Source of the DNA: Desulfovibrio ferrophilus
GTDB lineage: Bacteria; Desulfobacterota; Desulfovibrionia; Desulfovibrionales; Desulfovibrionaceae
Assembly (NCBI RefSeq): GCF_003966735.1
Contig: NZ_AP017378.1
Coordinates: 2,066,905 to 2,130,904, forward strand
Length of the DNA: 64,000 nt
Reading direction: 5' to 3'
Shown: in pieces, positions 36,089-44,187 of the stretch
Layout: each line of letters begins with the position of its first letter
How positions within the stretch are numbered: the first letter of the stretch is position 1
Notes under the pieces: model-generated
Database searches by the model: none
Told to the model about the DNA's origin: nothing
The model's input: only the letters and a program-made list of their open reading frames with translations
Program-made: the position numbers and the translations under genes

Positions 36089-37216
36089 ATGCATCAAAAT
36101 AACGGCATCACAATCCTCTCGATCGATGACGAAGAAGTCATCCGTGAAAGCATCGAAGCCTATCTGGAAGACAGCGGCTACACCATCATCCAGGCAGAAA
36201 ACGGACGCGTTGGACTGGAAGTATTCCGCAATGCCCACCCGGATCTGGTTCTGGTGGATTTGCGCATGCCCGAAGTTGACGGGCTGGATGTCCTGGCCAA
36301 AGTCACCAGCGAGCGCCCCTTGACCCCCATCATTGTCGTCTCTGGAACCGGCGTGCTCCACGACGCCATCGAGGCCTTGCGTCTGGGAGCCTGGGACTAT
36401 GTGACCAAGCCCATTCAGGACATGGCAGTGCTGGAACATGCCGTAGTCAAGGCCCTGGAGCGAGCCGAACTGCTCCAACAGCGCGATCAGTACCAGACCC
36501 ATCTGGAATCGGAAGTTGCCCGCCGCACAGCCGAATTGACCGCAGCCAACCAGAGACTTGAGCAGGAAGTCACCGAGCGCGAACGTGCCCAGGAACAAAT
36601 CAGAAAATCCTTGGATGAAAAGGAGGTTATGCTCAAGGAAATCCACCACAGAGTGAAAAACAACCTGCAGATCATTTCCAGCCTGCTGTACCTCCAATCT
36701 CAACAGATCGAGGACCCGGGCCAACGGGAACTGTTCATGCAAAGCCGTGACAGGGTTCGGTCCATGGCACTGGTCCATGAGAAGCTCTACCAATCCGGCG
36801 ATTTGGCGCGCATTGACTACAAGAATTATCTGGAGACTATCACCAAGGCCCTGATGCAGACCTATCGCGATCAGAACCGCAAGGTGCGCCTTGACCTCGA
36901 CCTCGAGCAAATCTTCATTCCCGTGGATTCAGCCATCCCGTGCAGCCTGCTGGTCAACGAATTGCTCACCAATTCCATGAAGCACGCGTTCACGGACCGG
37001 GCCACCGGAACCATCTGTCTCTCCCTTCGACAACTCGAAGGTGGCGTCCAGCTCAAGGTCAGTGACGATGGAATCGGCTTCCCTCAAGGGCTGGACTACC
37101 GGCAGACCGAAACCCTGGGCATGCAGCTCGTAGTCAACCTCGTGGGACAACTGCGCGGCGAAATCCAGGAAGACTTTACCAGCGGGACCACGTTTATCAT
37201 CACATTTCCCCTGTAA
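36089..37216 (+). CDS. Receiver-histidine kinase fusion (HisKA_2 type)
   Basis: 375 residues, no membrane segments. Receiver domain 1-120 with phosphoacceptor Asp57 (LVDLRMPEVDG), T84-like VSGTG and KP108. A coiled coil (about 140-180) leads to a HisKA_2 kinase with IHHRVKNNLQIISSLL (His186/His187), then HATPase: VNELLTNSMKHAF, SDDGIGFP, and a C-terminal TSGTTFIITFPL. The receiver precedes the kinase, so it may be a phosphorylation-controlled kinase. The ATG at 36089 starts at the receiver. No obvious partner is adjacent. Confidence 0.93.
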   Translation: MHQNNGITILSIDDEEVIRESIEAYLEDSGYTIIQAENGRVGLEVFRNAHPDLVLVDLRMPEVDGLDVLAKVTSERPLTPIIVVSGTGVLHDAIEALRLGAWDYVTKPIQDMAVLEHAVVKALERAELLQQRDQYQTHLESEVARRTAELTAANQRLEQEVTERERAQEQIRKSLDEKEVMLKEIHHRVKNNLQIISSLLYLQSQQIEDPGQRELFMQSRDRVRSMALVHEKLYQSGDLARIDYKNYLETITKALMQTYRDQNRKVRLDLDLEQIFIPVDSAIPCSLLVNELLTNSMKHAFTDRATGTICLSLRQLEGGVQLKVSDDGIGFPQGLDYRQTETLGMQLVVNLVGQLRGEIQEDFTSGTTFIITFPL

Positions 37217-37255
37217 TCCGCCGATCGCCCTCCCCGGCCGCTCCCTCAGGCAGAT

Positions 37256-37283
37256 GCGCTCCCGCACCCCGGGTGCGGAGCGC
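37256..37283. other. GC-rich hairpin after the receiver-kinase gene
   Basis: GCGCTCCCGCACCC and GGGTGCGGAGCGC form a 13 bp stem with one bulged C, between the convergent receiver-kinase and zur genes. There is no clear T-run on either strand, so a terminator role is only possible. Confidence 0.5.
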
Positions 37284-37359
37284 CTTCACGCATTCCGTAT
37301 CGCCTGTTCCAATCCGAAAGCCCTCATCCCGGCAGAACAGGCTTTTCACGCGCCGTAAA

Positions 37360-37782
37360 CTACTCGTGGGTTTTCTTCATGCGGCAATCACCGCAAAGCC
37401 CCTCCACACGCATCTCGATACGGTCTACAACGGAATCCTCGGGCAACAGGTCCGAATCCAGGGTAAAGGCCCCAGGTGGCAGGCAACGCATGGCTCCGCA
37501 GCGGCTACAATAAAAATGGCTATGTGCACATGCGCCAGCATCTCCCGAGCAATATCGATAGCTTCTATCCGGCCCCGAGGTCCGCACCACCAGATGCCGT
37601 TCAACCAACGCATCCAGAGCGCGATAGACGCTGACCCGGTCCGCATCGCCCTGTTCCTGCACACGATCCAGGATTTCCGCCTGAGCCAATGCACCAGAGG
37701 CATCCACGACGGCCTCCAGCACACGAACACGAATGGATGTGGCCCTCAGCCCCGAATCGCGAAGCAGGTCTTCACCTCTCAT
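37360..37782 (-). CDS. zur: Fur-family zinc uptake regulator Zur
   Basis: 140 residues. Winged helix (RVSVYRALDALVERHLVV) followed by a Fur dimerisation domain with metal-binding features: HSHFYCSRCGAMRC and a C-terminal LCGDC, giving two CxxC-type pairs for structural zinc. Its first codon overlaps the znuB stop as ATGA, and the whole znuACB-zur set reads from one promoter carrying a Fur-type palindrome. This context, rather than the sequence alone, makes Zur more likely than Fur or PerR. Confidence 0.92.
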   Translation of the reverse strand: MRGEDLLRDSGLRATSIRVRVLEAVVDASGALAQAEILDRVQEQGDADRVSVYRALDALVERHLVVRTSGPDRSYRYCSGDAGACAHSHFYCSRCGAMRCLPPGAFTLDSDLLPEDSVVDRIEMRVEGLCGDCRMKKTHE

Positions 37783-38600
37783 GCTTCGCCCTCCCCGCTA
37801 TGGGCCACCTTGCGCCAGAGGGCATCCAGAGCCTGCCCCACAACAGCGACGCTGATGATCGCCGCGCCGGAAGTCAGATTCAGGGCATAGGCTAGGGCCA
37901 GACCAATCATGCAGAATACTGCCGCCAACACCGTAGACAAGGCCATCATGCCACCCAAGGATCGGGCACGAGACAGAGCAATGCTCGAAGGAATCGTCAG
38001 CAGGGCAATCACCAGGATCAATCCCACCACCCTAATGACCATGACCACAGAGGCACCCACCATGGCCAGCATCAGAAAATGCAGCATCAGGACCGGAATC
38101 CCGCGCGTTGCGGCAAATTCACGGTCAAAGGACAACGCCATGAAGTCCTTGTAGAAGTACAGGACCAGCACAATGATCAAAACATCAAGAGCAAGCATCA
38201 TCCAGATGTCGGCCCGCGGAACGGCCATGATGCTGCCAAACAAAAAGCTCATCAAATCCACGTTGTAGCCCGGTGTGAAGTCAAGAAGCAGAATACCCAA
38301 CGCCATTCCACCAGCCCACAACGCACCAATAAAGCGATCGGCCTTGTCCATACCCTTGGCCGTGGCCCCAGCCATGAGTCCACCTGCGGCCACCGAGAAT
38401 CCCACCGTGCACGGCAAGACCGGCCAGCCCAGAAAATAGGCCAGCCCGACACCGCCATAGGCGGCATGAGCCACGGCTCCTGCCAAAAAAACGATACGGT
38501 TGACCACCACCAGCGTACCAATCACCCCGCAGACCACACTGGCCAGCAATCCGGCATACAGGGCGTTACGCATGAATTCGTAAGACAGAGCCTCAATCAT
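37779..38600 (-). CDS. znuB: Zinc ABC transporter permease ZnuB
   Basis: 273 residues with about eight hydrophobic segments, the ABC-3 permease pattern (GVIGTLVVVNRIVFLAGAVA, and GVGLAYFLGWPVLP). The ATG at 38600 overlaps the 3-prime end of znuC by 8 bp and is favoured by GGAGG upstream at good spacing. It forms the membrane channel for zinc imported by ZnuA. An in-frame ATG two codons upstream is less well spaced. Confidence 0.93.
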   Translation of the reverse strand: MIEALSYEFMRNALYAGLLASVVCGVIGTLVVVNRIVFLAGAVAHAAYGGVGLAYFLGWPVLPCTVGFSVAAGGLMAGATAKGMDKADRFIGALWAGGMALGILLLDFTPGYNVDLMSFLFGSIMAVPRADIWMMLALDVLIIVLVLYFYKDFMALSFDREFAATRGIPVLMLHFLMLAMVGASVVMVIRVVGLILVIALLTIPSSIALSRARSLGGMMALSTVLAAVFCMIGLALAYALNLTSGAAIISVAVVGQALDALWRKVAHSGEGEA

Positions 38601-39432
38601 GATCATGACCTCCATCGGATGGGGCTCCATGGCCTTCACGGTCCGGGCAACATCCCGGTGCGCCGTGGTGCGGCACGACACGGTGCGGCACATCCCCATG
38701 GGTGAACACTTCCACCGGGCAGGTATGCTTGTCGCCATACATCATGGTCAGCATCTCGCGGGTAATCTCCGGGCGCGGATGAAAATGCACGCTGCCATTG
38801 ACGCAGGCCACGGAATGCGCACCACTGGCAACCACGGAAAGATCATGGCTCACATAGACGATGGTCACTTCCCGATTCAATTCGGCCAGCAATTCCAACA
38901 GGGCACAGCGGCCCTCTGCATCCACGCTGGCGGTGGGTTCATCCAGAAACAAAATCTCCGGGTCCGAGACCAGTGCCCGAGCAATAAGAGCCCTTTGGCG
39001 CTGCCCGCCGGAAAGCCTGGTAATCCGTCGATCCTTCAGGGACAACATCCCCACCCTGTCCAAGGCGCGTTCAGCCCGCCGGCGTTCATCCCGAGTCCAG
39101 TGGAACCAACGACTGGTACCATCAAGGAGGCCCATCAGGGCCATATCGATAACCCGCGCCGGGAGCTCACGCCCAATCCCTGAATACTGCGGCATATAGC
39201 CCAAGCGCCCGGCAACCTTGGCTGGAGTCTTGCCCAGAACGCGGATGGTCCCGGCCTCCGGCTCCAGAATCCCCAGCAACAGTTTGATCAGAGTACTCTT
39301 GCCTCCGCCGTTGGGCCCCAGTACAGCAACATATTCCCCTCGCCGGACCGTCAGGTGCGCTCCCTGCAGAATCGCAGGGCCACCTTCATAACCAAAATCA
39401 AGATCCCGAACTTCTATGACCGGTTCAGACAT
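38593..39432 (-). CDS. znuC: Zinc ABC transporter ATP-binding protein ZnuC
   Basis: 279 residues. Walker A GPNGGGKST, ABC signature LSGGQRQR, Walker B LFLDEPTASVD and the switch histidine in YVSHDLSVV are present. The C-terminal 45 residues are His- and Cys-rich (PHHGAPGCCPDREGHGAPSD and GGHDHD), an unusual metal-binding tail for an ABC ATPase. The ATG at 39432 lies one base after the znuA stop (TGAAATG). Confidence 0.95.
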   Translation of the reverse strand: MSEPVIEVRDLDFGYEGGPAILQGAHLTVRRGEYVAVLGPNGGGKSTLIKLLLGILEPEAGTIRVLGKTPAKVAGRLGYMPQYSGIGRELPARVIDMALMGLLDGTSRWFHWTRDERRRAERALDRVGMLSLKDRRITRLSGGQRQRALIARALVSDPEILFLDEPTASVDAEGRCALLELLAELNREVTIVYVSHDLSVVASGAHSVACVNGSVHFHPRPEITREMLTMMYGDKHTCPVEVFTHGDVPHRVVPHHGAPGCCPDREGHGAPSDGGHDHD

Positions 39433-39433
39433 T

Positions 39434-40390
39434 TCAGCGTTCCTCCTTCATGGCAGCGGCCAGCTCTCGAGCAACGCGACGCAGGTTGGCATCCCAGTCC
39501 TCGGCCAACGGATCAGCCAGCACCACACGCCCATCCAATTCATCGGCCACGATCTGTGCGGTTCGACGCGACATCTGTGGCTGCACGAAAACGGCGCGAA
39601 CGCCATGTTCCAAGGCCTCCTGCACAAGATCGTGCAATTCCCGAGGGCTGGGCTCGCGCCCCTGAACCTCGATGGGAATCTGCCCCAACCCGAATTCACG
39701 CGCGAAATATCCCCACGAAGGATGGAACACAAGAAACCTGTTTGAGGGCAAATCCCTGAACAATGGTGCCAGTTCGCGCTGCAATGACGCAATTGTGGCA
39801 AGCACCCGCTCTGTGTTTGCCGCATACTGTGCGGCGTGCATCGGGTCAGCCTCGGACATGGCCTCCCGCACGTTGTCGACGATGATAGTGGCAAGCCGGG
39901 GGGACAACCAGATATGCGGATCCAGCCCCTGATGGGGCTCAAGCACCTCCTGGTGCACCTGCACATGAGACTTGCCCTCGTGCCCTGTTGGTCGCTTGGT
40001 TGGTTGCTTGCCGTGATCGCCCCCGTGAGCTTCGCCCTCACCATGACCATGCTCGGTCATTGGCAGTTTGACGATGCCTGCGTCCAAACGATGCACCACC
40101 AACTCCGGATTCACCCCTCTGAATCTCGGAAGCCAGGAATCCTCGAATTCCCCGCCGATAGCCAGATACAGGTCAGCCCGTGCCACGGCCGTCATCTGCC
40201 TGGGCTTGGGCTCATAGGCATGAGGACTGGCCCCGGCTGGTATCATCACCTGCACCTCGGCCAAATCGCCAGCAACCTGCCGGACAAACCAGGCGGCGGG
40301 CGGAATAGAAACCAACACCCGAATCCCTGCGGCCTGAGACGCGGTCGGAACAAGTACCATCAATATGAATATGCAGATAATTTTTCGCAC
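39434..40390 (-). CDS. znuA: Periplasmic zinc-binding protein ZnuA
   Basis: 318 residues. A signal peptide (MRKIICIFILMVLVPTASQA) starts the protein. The fold is that of cluster A-I solute-binding proteins: VSIPPAAWFVRQVAGDLAEV, GASPHAYEPKPRQM with a ligand His, a His-rich loop (EHGHGEGEAHGGDHGKQ and more) typical of zinc binders, DPHIWLSPR and FHPSWGYFAREFG. It delivers zinc to ZnuB. First gene of the zinc operon, with the promoter and Zur-type box just upstream. Confidence 0.96.
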   Translation of the reverse strand: MRKIICIFILMVLVPTASQAAGIRVLVSIPPAAWFVRQVAGDLAEVQVMIPAGASPHAYEPKPRQMTAVARADLYLAIGGEFEDSWLPRFRGVNPELVVHRLDAGIVKLPMTEHGHGEGEAHGGDHGKQPTKRPTGHEGKSHVQVHQEVLEPHQGLDPHIWLSPRLATIIVDNVREAMSEADPMHAAQYAANTERVLATIASLQRELAPLFRDLPSNRFLVFHPSWGYFAREFGLGQIPIEVQGREPSPRELHDLVQEALEHGVRAVFVQPQMSRRTAQIVADELDGRVVLADPLAEDWDANLRRVARELAAAMKEER

Positions 40391-40423
40391 AAGAACCTCT
40401 CCTGCCTAGCTGTCAGACAAACC

Positions 40424-40453
40424 ATAATGCAACTCAGTTGCATTTTATGTCAA
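40424..40453 (-). promoter_or_regulatory. Sigma70-type znuA promoter spanning the Zur box
   Basis: On the minus strand a -35 TTGACA (40448-40453) and a -10 CATTAT (40424-40429) are separated by 18 bases. The palindrome at 40426-40444 sits between them, so a bound repressor would block RNA polymerase. The predicted start of transcription is near 40417, just upstream of the znuA ATG. Confidence 0.75.
40426..40444. promoter_or_regulatory. Zur-type operator palindrome
   Basis: Perfect 19 bp palindrome AATGCAACT-C-AGTTGCATT, centred on C40435. Fur-family boxes are AT-rich palindromes of this kind, and zur itself is the last gene of the operon. Confidence 0.88.
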
Positions 40454-40488
40454 CAGCTTCCCCATTCTGAACGAAAAGCCAGGAGCTA

Positions 40489-41772
40489 TCATTCCCCGGA
40501 GAAATCGACATAGATATCGATATAGTCACTGACCCCGCTACAGGGGTTGGTGATGGACTGCAAACGCCAGAAGGGCCGCCCATCCTTGCGCACGAACCAC
40601 ATCCGTCCCTGTCGCACACAGGGCTTGCCCTCATTCAGGAAGCCAAGGGTTGTTGTGACCGTCCCATGGAACGTAAAATTATCCTTGCGCACAGTGGAAA
40701 TACGCCCATCGATGAGTAGCTCGTGCCCTTCTCTGCCCTGGGAGCCGGACAACCAGTAGACGCCACCACGGTCTTCAATCCAGGCTTCTCCAATGGGGTC
40801 CCCGGAAAGCCACTGCAGGCGTAGAGGGTGCCTACCCAACAGTTTTTTGAGACCGGCCTGACTCTTGACTTCAGTCTTGGGAACCACTGAGTCCTCAGCC
40901 TCGGAAACCTCAGGAGCAGCAGGGAGGAGTGGGGAGACAGGCTCCTGCTCAATCATCACTGTGAGGTCTTCAGAGGCGGCTGACTCAGCTGGTTTGGGTT
41001 GTTCGGCGGGAGCAGATCGATCTGTAGGGCTTGATGGCTCGATGACGACAAGCTTCCCCTCGGGATCAGGCTGTATGGTCCCAGGCAGTTGAACGACCTT
41101 GCCGTTGAGTATAATCCGGCCTCGCGGCTTTTCGGGCGTGATAGGGACACCATTCTCCCCGGCAGTATCCTGCCCTGCCTCATCGGATTCGCTGCCAGAA
41201 AAGGCCCCCTCGGGTTGAGAGGTCTCTGGAACCGTCCCGGTGTCAACAAACTCAATGGGGTCACCAGCTTCCAAATCCGTAGCAGTATCAGAGTGCGGAG
41301 CGGGCTCGTCCTCCAAAGCCACGGCATCGGGGGCAACGGCCAGCAGTCCACTGTTCTGGAACAGACGGTACAGATTCTCCAACTCACGGACGCGGGCTTC
41401 GGTCAACTCACGCAGGATATGGATCTGCTCAGCCATCCCCTGCTGCCCACCAGGTGAAGCGGCGGAAGAAAACAGTTCAAAATTCTTGTCGCGATACTTG
41501 AGCCAACCCCGTTGCCCATCAAGGAGCATAGCCCTGGCATCCTTGTCCAGGACCTCCATCAGCGTACGATAAATCCTGTTCAGATCATCATCCGCAGCAT
41601 CCAGTTGCACATTCTCGCAGTGCATCCTGTCAGCCGGAGACAACTCTCCACCGCAGTCCACCAGACCGGAAACCCTGCTGGATGAGTTATCCTTGGTTTG
41701 TGCCGATGCGGGCATGACCTGCACCACCACTCCGAACCAGACAAAACACATTAAAAGTCGCAACATCTTCAT
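40489..41772 (-). CDS. Exported protein with LprI-like (DUF1311) domain
   Basis: 427 residues. A signal peptide (MKMLRLLMCFVWFGVVVQVM...ASA) starts at 41772. The next ~80 residues carry the LprI pattern: CENVQLDAADDDLNRIYRTL, then LLDGQRGWLKYRDKNFEL. LprI-type domains are lysozyme inhibitors or unknown exported proteins. The middle is acidic, Pro/Glu/Ser-rich and likely disordered; a C-terminal domain (about 330-427, GKPCVRQGRMWFVRKDGRPF) is unrecognised. The start was chosen at the signal peptide; two upstream in-frame starts give a longer unsupported extension. Confidence 0.75.
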   Translation of the reverse strand: MKMLRLLMCFVWFGVVVQVMPASAQTKDNSSSRVSGLVDCGGELSPADRMHCENVQLDAADDDLNRIYRTLMEVLDKDARAMLLDGQRGWLKYRDKNFELFSSAASPGGQQGMAEQIHILRELTEARVRELENLYRLFQNSGLLAVAPDAVALEDEPAPHSDTATDLEAGDPIEFVDTGTVPETSQPEGAFSGSESDEAGQDTAGENGVPITPEKPRGRIILNGKVVQLPGTIQPDPEGKLVVIEPSSPTDRSAPAEQPKPAESAASEDLTVMIEQEPVSPLLPAAPEVSEAEDSVVPKTEVKSQAGLKKLLGRHPLRLQWLSGDPIGEAWIEDRGGVYWLSGSQGREGHELLIDGRISTVRKDNFTFHGTVTTTLGFLNEGKPCVRQGRMWFVRKDGRPFWRLQSITNPCSGVSDYIDIYVDFSGE

Positions 41773-42239
41773 ATTCCACACTCTTGCCACAGCACGCATG
41801 AAATTGAAAGTCTGCCCATCAATAAAGTGACTCCGCTCAGCCTTCACGGCACGGTAAAGCAGCAATTTTTACCAGGATATCTTCAGCGCCTGTCACACGT
41901 CGCGACTAACACAATGACTTTCATCGGCTTGCACCATGGCATTAACGGAGCGTCAAAAGGATCGGGATAAAACAACACACTTGAGCAGTGTTGAAGCCTG
42001 TCTACTGATTTGAAAAGGATTGCGAACATCACCGGTCATGCCAAAAAGCATAGGAATGGATATTCAGTGCAACGAAACCGAAAAAGCCATAGCAGCGCTA
42101 TGGCAATACAGCCTGACAAAGAGAGGGGAAACTCCTGTCGAGTGAGCGGCGACAAGAAACAGTAGGGAACCCGCATAGAGCAGAACTGGGTAATCAACGC
42201 CGCGCGAATAGCGGCAAGGGGGCGCGAAGAACCCTTTTC
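41773..42239. other. Structured 460-bp intergenic region
   Basis: No protein gene is supported. It contains at least five hairpins: ACACT/AGTGT near 41978-41993, a minus-strand terminator-type stem at 42086-42104, TGTCG/CGACA, ACCC/GGGT and CCGC/GCGG between 42130 and 42220, and arms GAAGAACCC (42226-42234) / GGGTTCTTC (42252-42260) around the fliM stop. Possible small RNA or long 3-prime UTR of fliM. Confidence 0.5.
42081..42104 (-). terminator. Rho-independent terminator downstream of fliM
   Basis: GCCATAGC (42086-42093) pairs with GCTATGGC (42097-42104), three-base loop. Read on the minus strand it is followed by TTTTTCGGTTTCG. It lies about 135 bases after the fliM stop. Confidence 0.85.
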
Positions 42240-43220
42240 TTAGGTGTAACGGGGTTCTTCTTCACGCACGACCTGGAAGGCCTTGCTGCCCTTGACCGTA
42301 CCGGGAAGACCATAGAATTTCCGGACGCCTTCCACCTCGGCCTCCAGTAGTTCCTCGGTGTCGGTATCCAGGAGCAGGATATCGCCGATTTCCAGATTCA
42401 AAAGCTGGCGGCCTGTAATCTTGGCCTGCCCCAGTTCAATGACCATCTCCACCGGAGTTTCCAGCAGGCGTTCCTTGAATCGGGCAATCCAGGCATGGTC
42501 CACTTCCAGTCGTTCGGACTGGAAAGAAGCATGCAGCTTGGAGCGAATGGGTTCGAGAGTGGCGTACGGCAAGCAGGCAATGAGCGAACCAATGGCATTT
42601 TCCAGCTCAACCTCGAAGGTCACGACAATGACCACATCCGAAGGCGGAACAATGGCTGCAAACTGGGGGTTAATCTCGGAGCGGGTCAACTCGATATGCA
42701 CTTCGTGCACAGGTCGCCAAGCGTCTTCCATGTTGGCCAAGGCGATCTTGACCACACGATCCACAATGGCCTGCTCAATGGGGGTGAAATCACGCCCCTC
42801 GACCTTGGGCTGACTCCCCGCACCGCCGAAGAAATTTTCAACCAATGCAAAGACCAAGCGCGAGTCCACCACCAGCAGCGCGTTACCACGCAGGGGGTCC
42901 ATCTTGAAAATATTGATGGAGGTGGGAACGGGCAGGGAACGCATGAAGTCCCCGAATTTGGACATGTCGATGGAAATGGGGTTCAGGTCAACGCGCTTGC
43001 GCATGGCGTTGGCCAGAGCATTGGTGCACAAACGAGCAAAACGATCGTTGACGATCTCAAGGACCGGCATACGACCACGAATGATACGATCCTGGTTGGC
43101 CAGGTCAAAGGAGACTACCCCGGAGTCATCCTCCGGAATATCCGCCTCTGCTTCTATTTCGCCCCCGGAGAGACCACGAAGCAACGCATCAACTTCGTCC
43201 TGATCAAGAATCTTACTCAT
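42240..43220 (-). CDS. fliM: Flagellar motor switch protein FliM
   Basis: 326 residues, the normal length. The N-terminal EVDALLRGLSGG contains the CheY-P binding region, and the central CheC-like domain includes FDLANQDRIIRGRMPVLEIV and VDSRLVFALVENFFGGAG (the GGxG motif). The C-terminal SpoA domain (LGQAKITGRQLLNLEIGDIL) completes the C-ring subunit. The ATG at 43220 has GGAAGG. It is monocistronic here, apart from other flagellar genes. Confidence 0.97.
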   Translation of the reverse strand: MSKILDQDEVDALLRGLSGGEIEAEADIPEDDSGVVSFDLANQDRIIRGRMPVLEIVNDRFARLCTNALANAMRKRVDLNPISIDMSKFGDFMRSLPVPTSINIFKMDPLRGNALLVVDSRLVFALVENFFGGAGSQPKVEGRDFTPIEQAIVDRVVKIALANMEDAWRPVHEVHIELTRSEINPQFAAIVPPSDVVIVVTFEVELENAIGSLIACLPYATLEPIRSKLHASFQSERLEVDHAWIARFKERLLETPVEMVIELGQAKITGRQLLNLEIGDILLLDTDTEELLEAEVEGVRKFYGLPGTVKGSKAFQVVREEEPRYT

Positions 43221-43591
43221 GGATTCGCCTTCCTGCGCAATTCATGCCCATGCGGCAGTATCTGCCGTTGCGGGCTGCATTTCCGGTTTTCGAAACCTCT
43301 TCGAAATACCCTATGCCCCAAGGCGTTACATCCGCGGATTTCCGCGTCTTACGGGGAACGCCCCGCCAGCTCACCTGTAACCCGGCCCTGCGCCATTTGG
43401 CAACAAAACCGTTCAACTCACAAGTTATTGCAAAATGGAAGCCAAAGAGCCGGGACCACGAGATTTATGCTGCAGGCCAAGGAAGCCAAGGCAATTAGGC
43501 ACTCGCATGGCACGGACAAAGAAATACGGGGTGTCGGTGTTCCGACGGCGTCCCCATGTGGGACGCCGTCGGAACACGGTGTAATATGAAA
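43221..43591. other. Intergenic region upstream of fliM with a long hairpin
   Basis: About 370 bp. Other than the 18-bp hairpin at 43537-43577, no gene, promoter or operator can be supported. The minus-strand strand between them presumably carries the fliM promoter but no clear -35/-10 pair was found. Confidence 0.5.
43537..43577. terminator. Long perfect hairpin (18 bp stem)
   Basis: GTGTTCCGACGGCGTCCC (43537-43554) is fully complementary to 43560-43577, loop CATGT. It lies 15 bases after the stop of the minus-strand AhpD-like gene at 43592, so it is probably a terminator, though no T-run follows. Confidence 0.6.
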
Positions 43592-44107
43592 CTATTTGGA
43601 AAAAGCCCTGAACGCAGCACCGTAGGCAAACATGAGGCTGGCATGAATCAGCGCATCCAGAGCATCGCTTTCTGCCCAGCCGTGCTCCTTAAGAATGTCC
43701 ACATCCGCCTCTCCGATTTCCGAAGGGGCATCCAGGGATTTGGTCACGAACTCCAGCATAGCTACGTCCTTGGGCTCCAACGGTAGCTGGGCGGGGTTCG
43801 TGGCAATGGCCTGCAATTCATCCGCGCTCATGCCATGACGCTTGAGCATTCCCCCATTGAAATCAATGCAATACTCATAACCTTCGCGACTCGCCACCAG
43901 ATACCGCAAGGCAGGTAAAAGAGGAAAACCAAGAGTCTTGTGATTTTTATAATAGCGGATGAATCCACCATGCACTTCCAGCAGATGGGGGCTGGCACTC
44001 AGTAACTGCAACGGCACCGGGACACCGATTTCTTCGGGAAACAAGCCATAGATCTCGGCCACGGTTCCGGTGGCTTGCTCGGGGGACATGTGTTCGATCG
44101 CAAACAT
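43592..44107 (-). CDS. Carboxymuconolactone decarboxylase/AhpD-like protein
   Basis: 171 residues, all helical. MSPEQATGTVAEIYGLFPEE and LASSP-type LLSASPHLLEVHGGFIRYYK match CMD/AhpD relatives, as does LPALRYLVASREGYEYCIDF, which carries the active-site-like region with one Cys (a single Cys rather than the CxxC of peroxidase-active AhpD). The ATG at 44107 is preferred because GAGGAG precedes it; the 7-codon extension contains that site. It is divergent from a TetR regulator, and an AGACCGGTCGTCT palindrome lies between. Confidence 0.85.
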   Translation of the reverse strand: MFAIEHMSPEQATGTVAEIYGLFPEEIGVPVPLQLLSASPHLLEVHGGFIRYYKNHKTLGFPLLPALRYLVASREGYEYCIDFNGGMLKRHGMSADELQAIATNPAQLPLEPKDVAMLEFVTKSLDAPSEIGEADVDILKEHGWAESDALDALIHASLMFAYGAAFRAFSK

Positions 44108-44136
44108 TTCTTTCTCCTCGTTGCTCACTATTAATA

Positions 44137-44153
44137 ATAGACCGGTCGTCTAT
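44137..44153. promoter_or_regulatory. TetR operator 1, upstream of AhpD-like gene
   Basis: ATAGAC (44137-44142) and GTCTAT (44148-44153) around CGGTC. The core AGACCGGTCGTCT is nearly identical to the second operator at 44802, and it overlaps the -10-like TATTAT (44134-44139) of the AhpD-like gene. Confidence 0.85.
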
Positions 44154-44187
44154 CTTTGCTCCAAAAAAATAAAAGAAGACCGACGCG

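Noticed and set aside
42040-42185. A 46-codon minus-strand frame after fliM (starting MRVPYCFLSP)
   Set aside because: It runs through the terminator-type hairpin at 42081-42104 and has no ribosome-binding site, so it is unlikely to be a gene.
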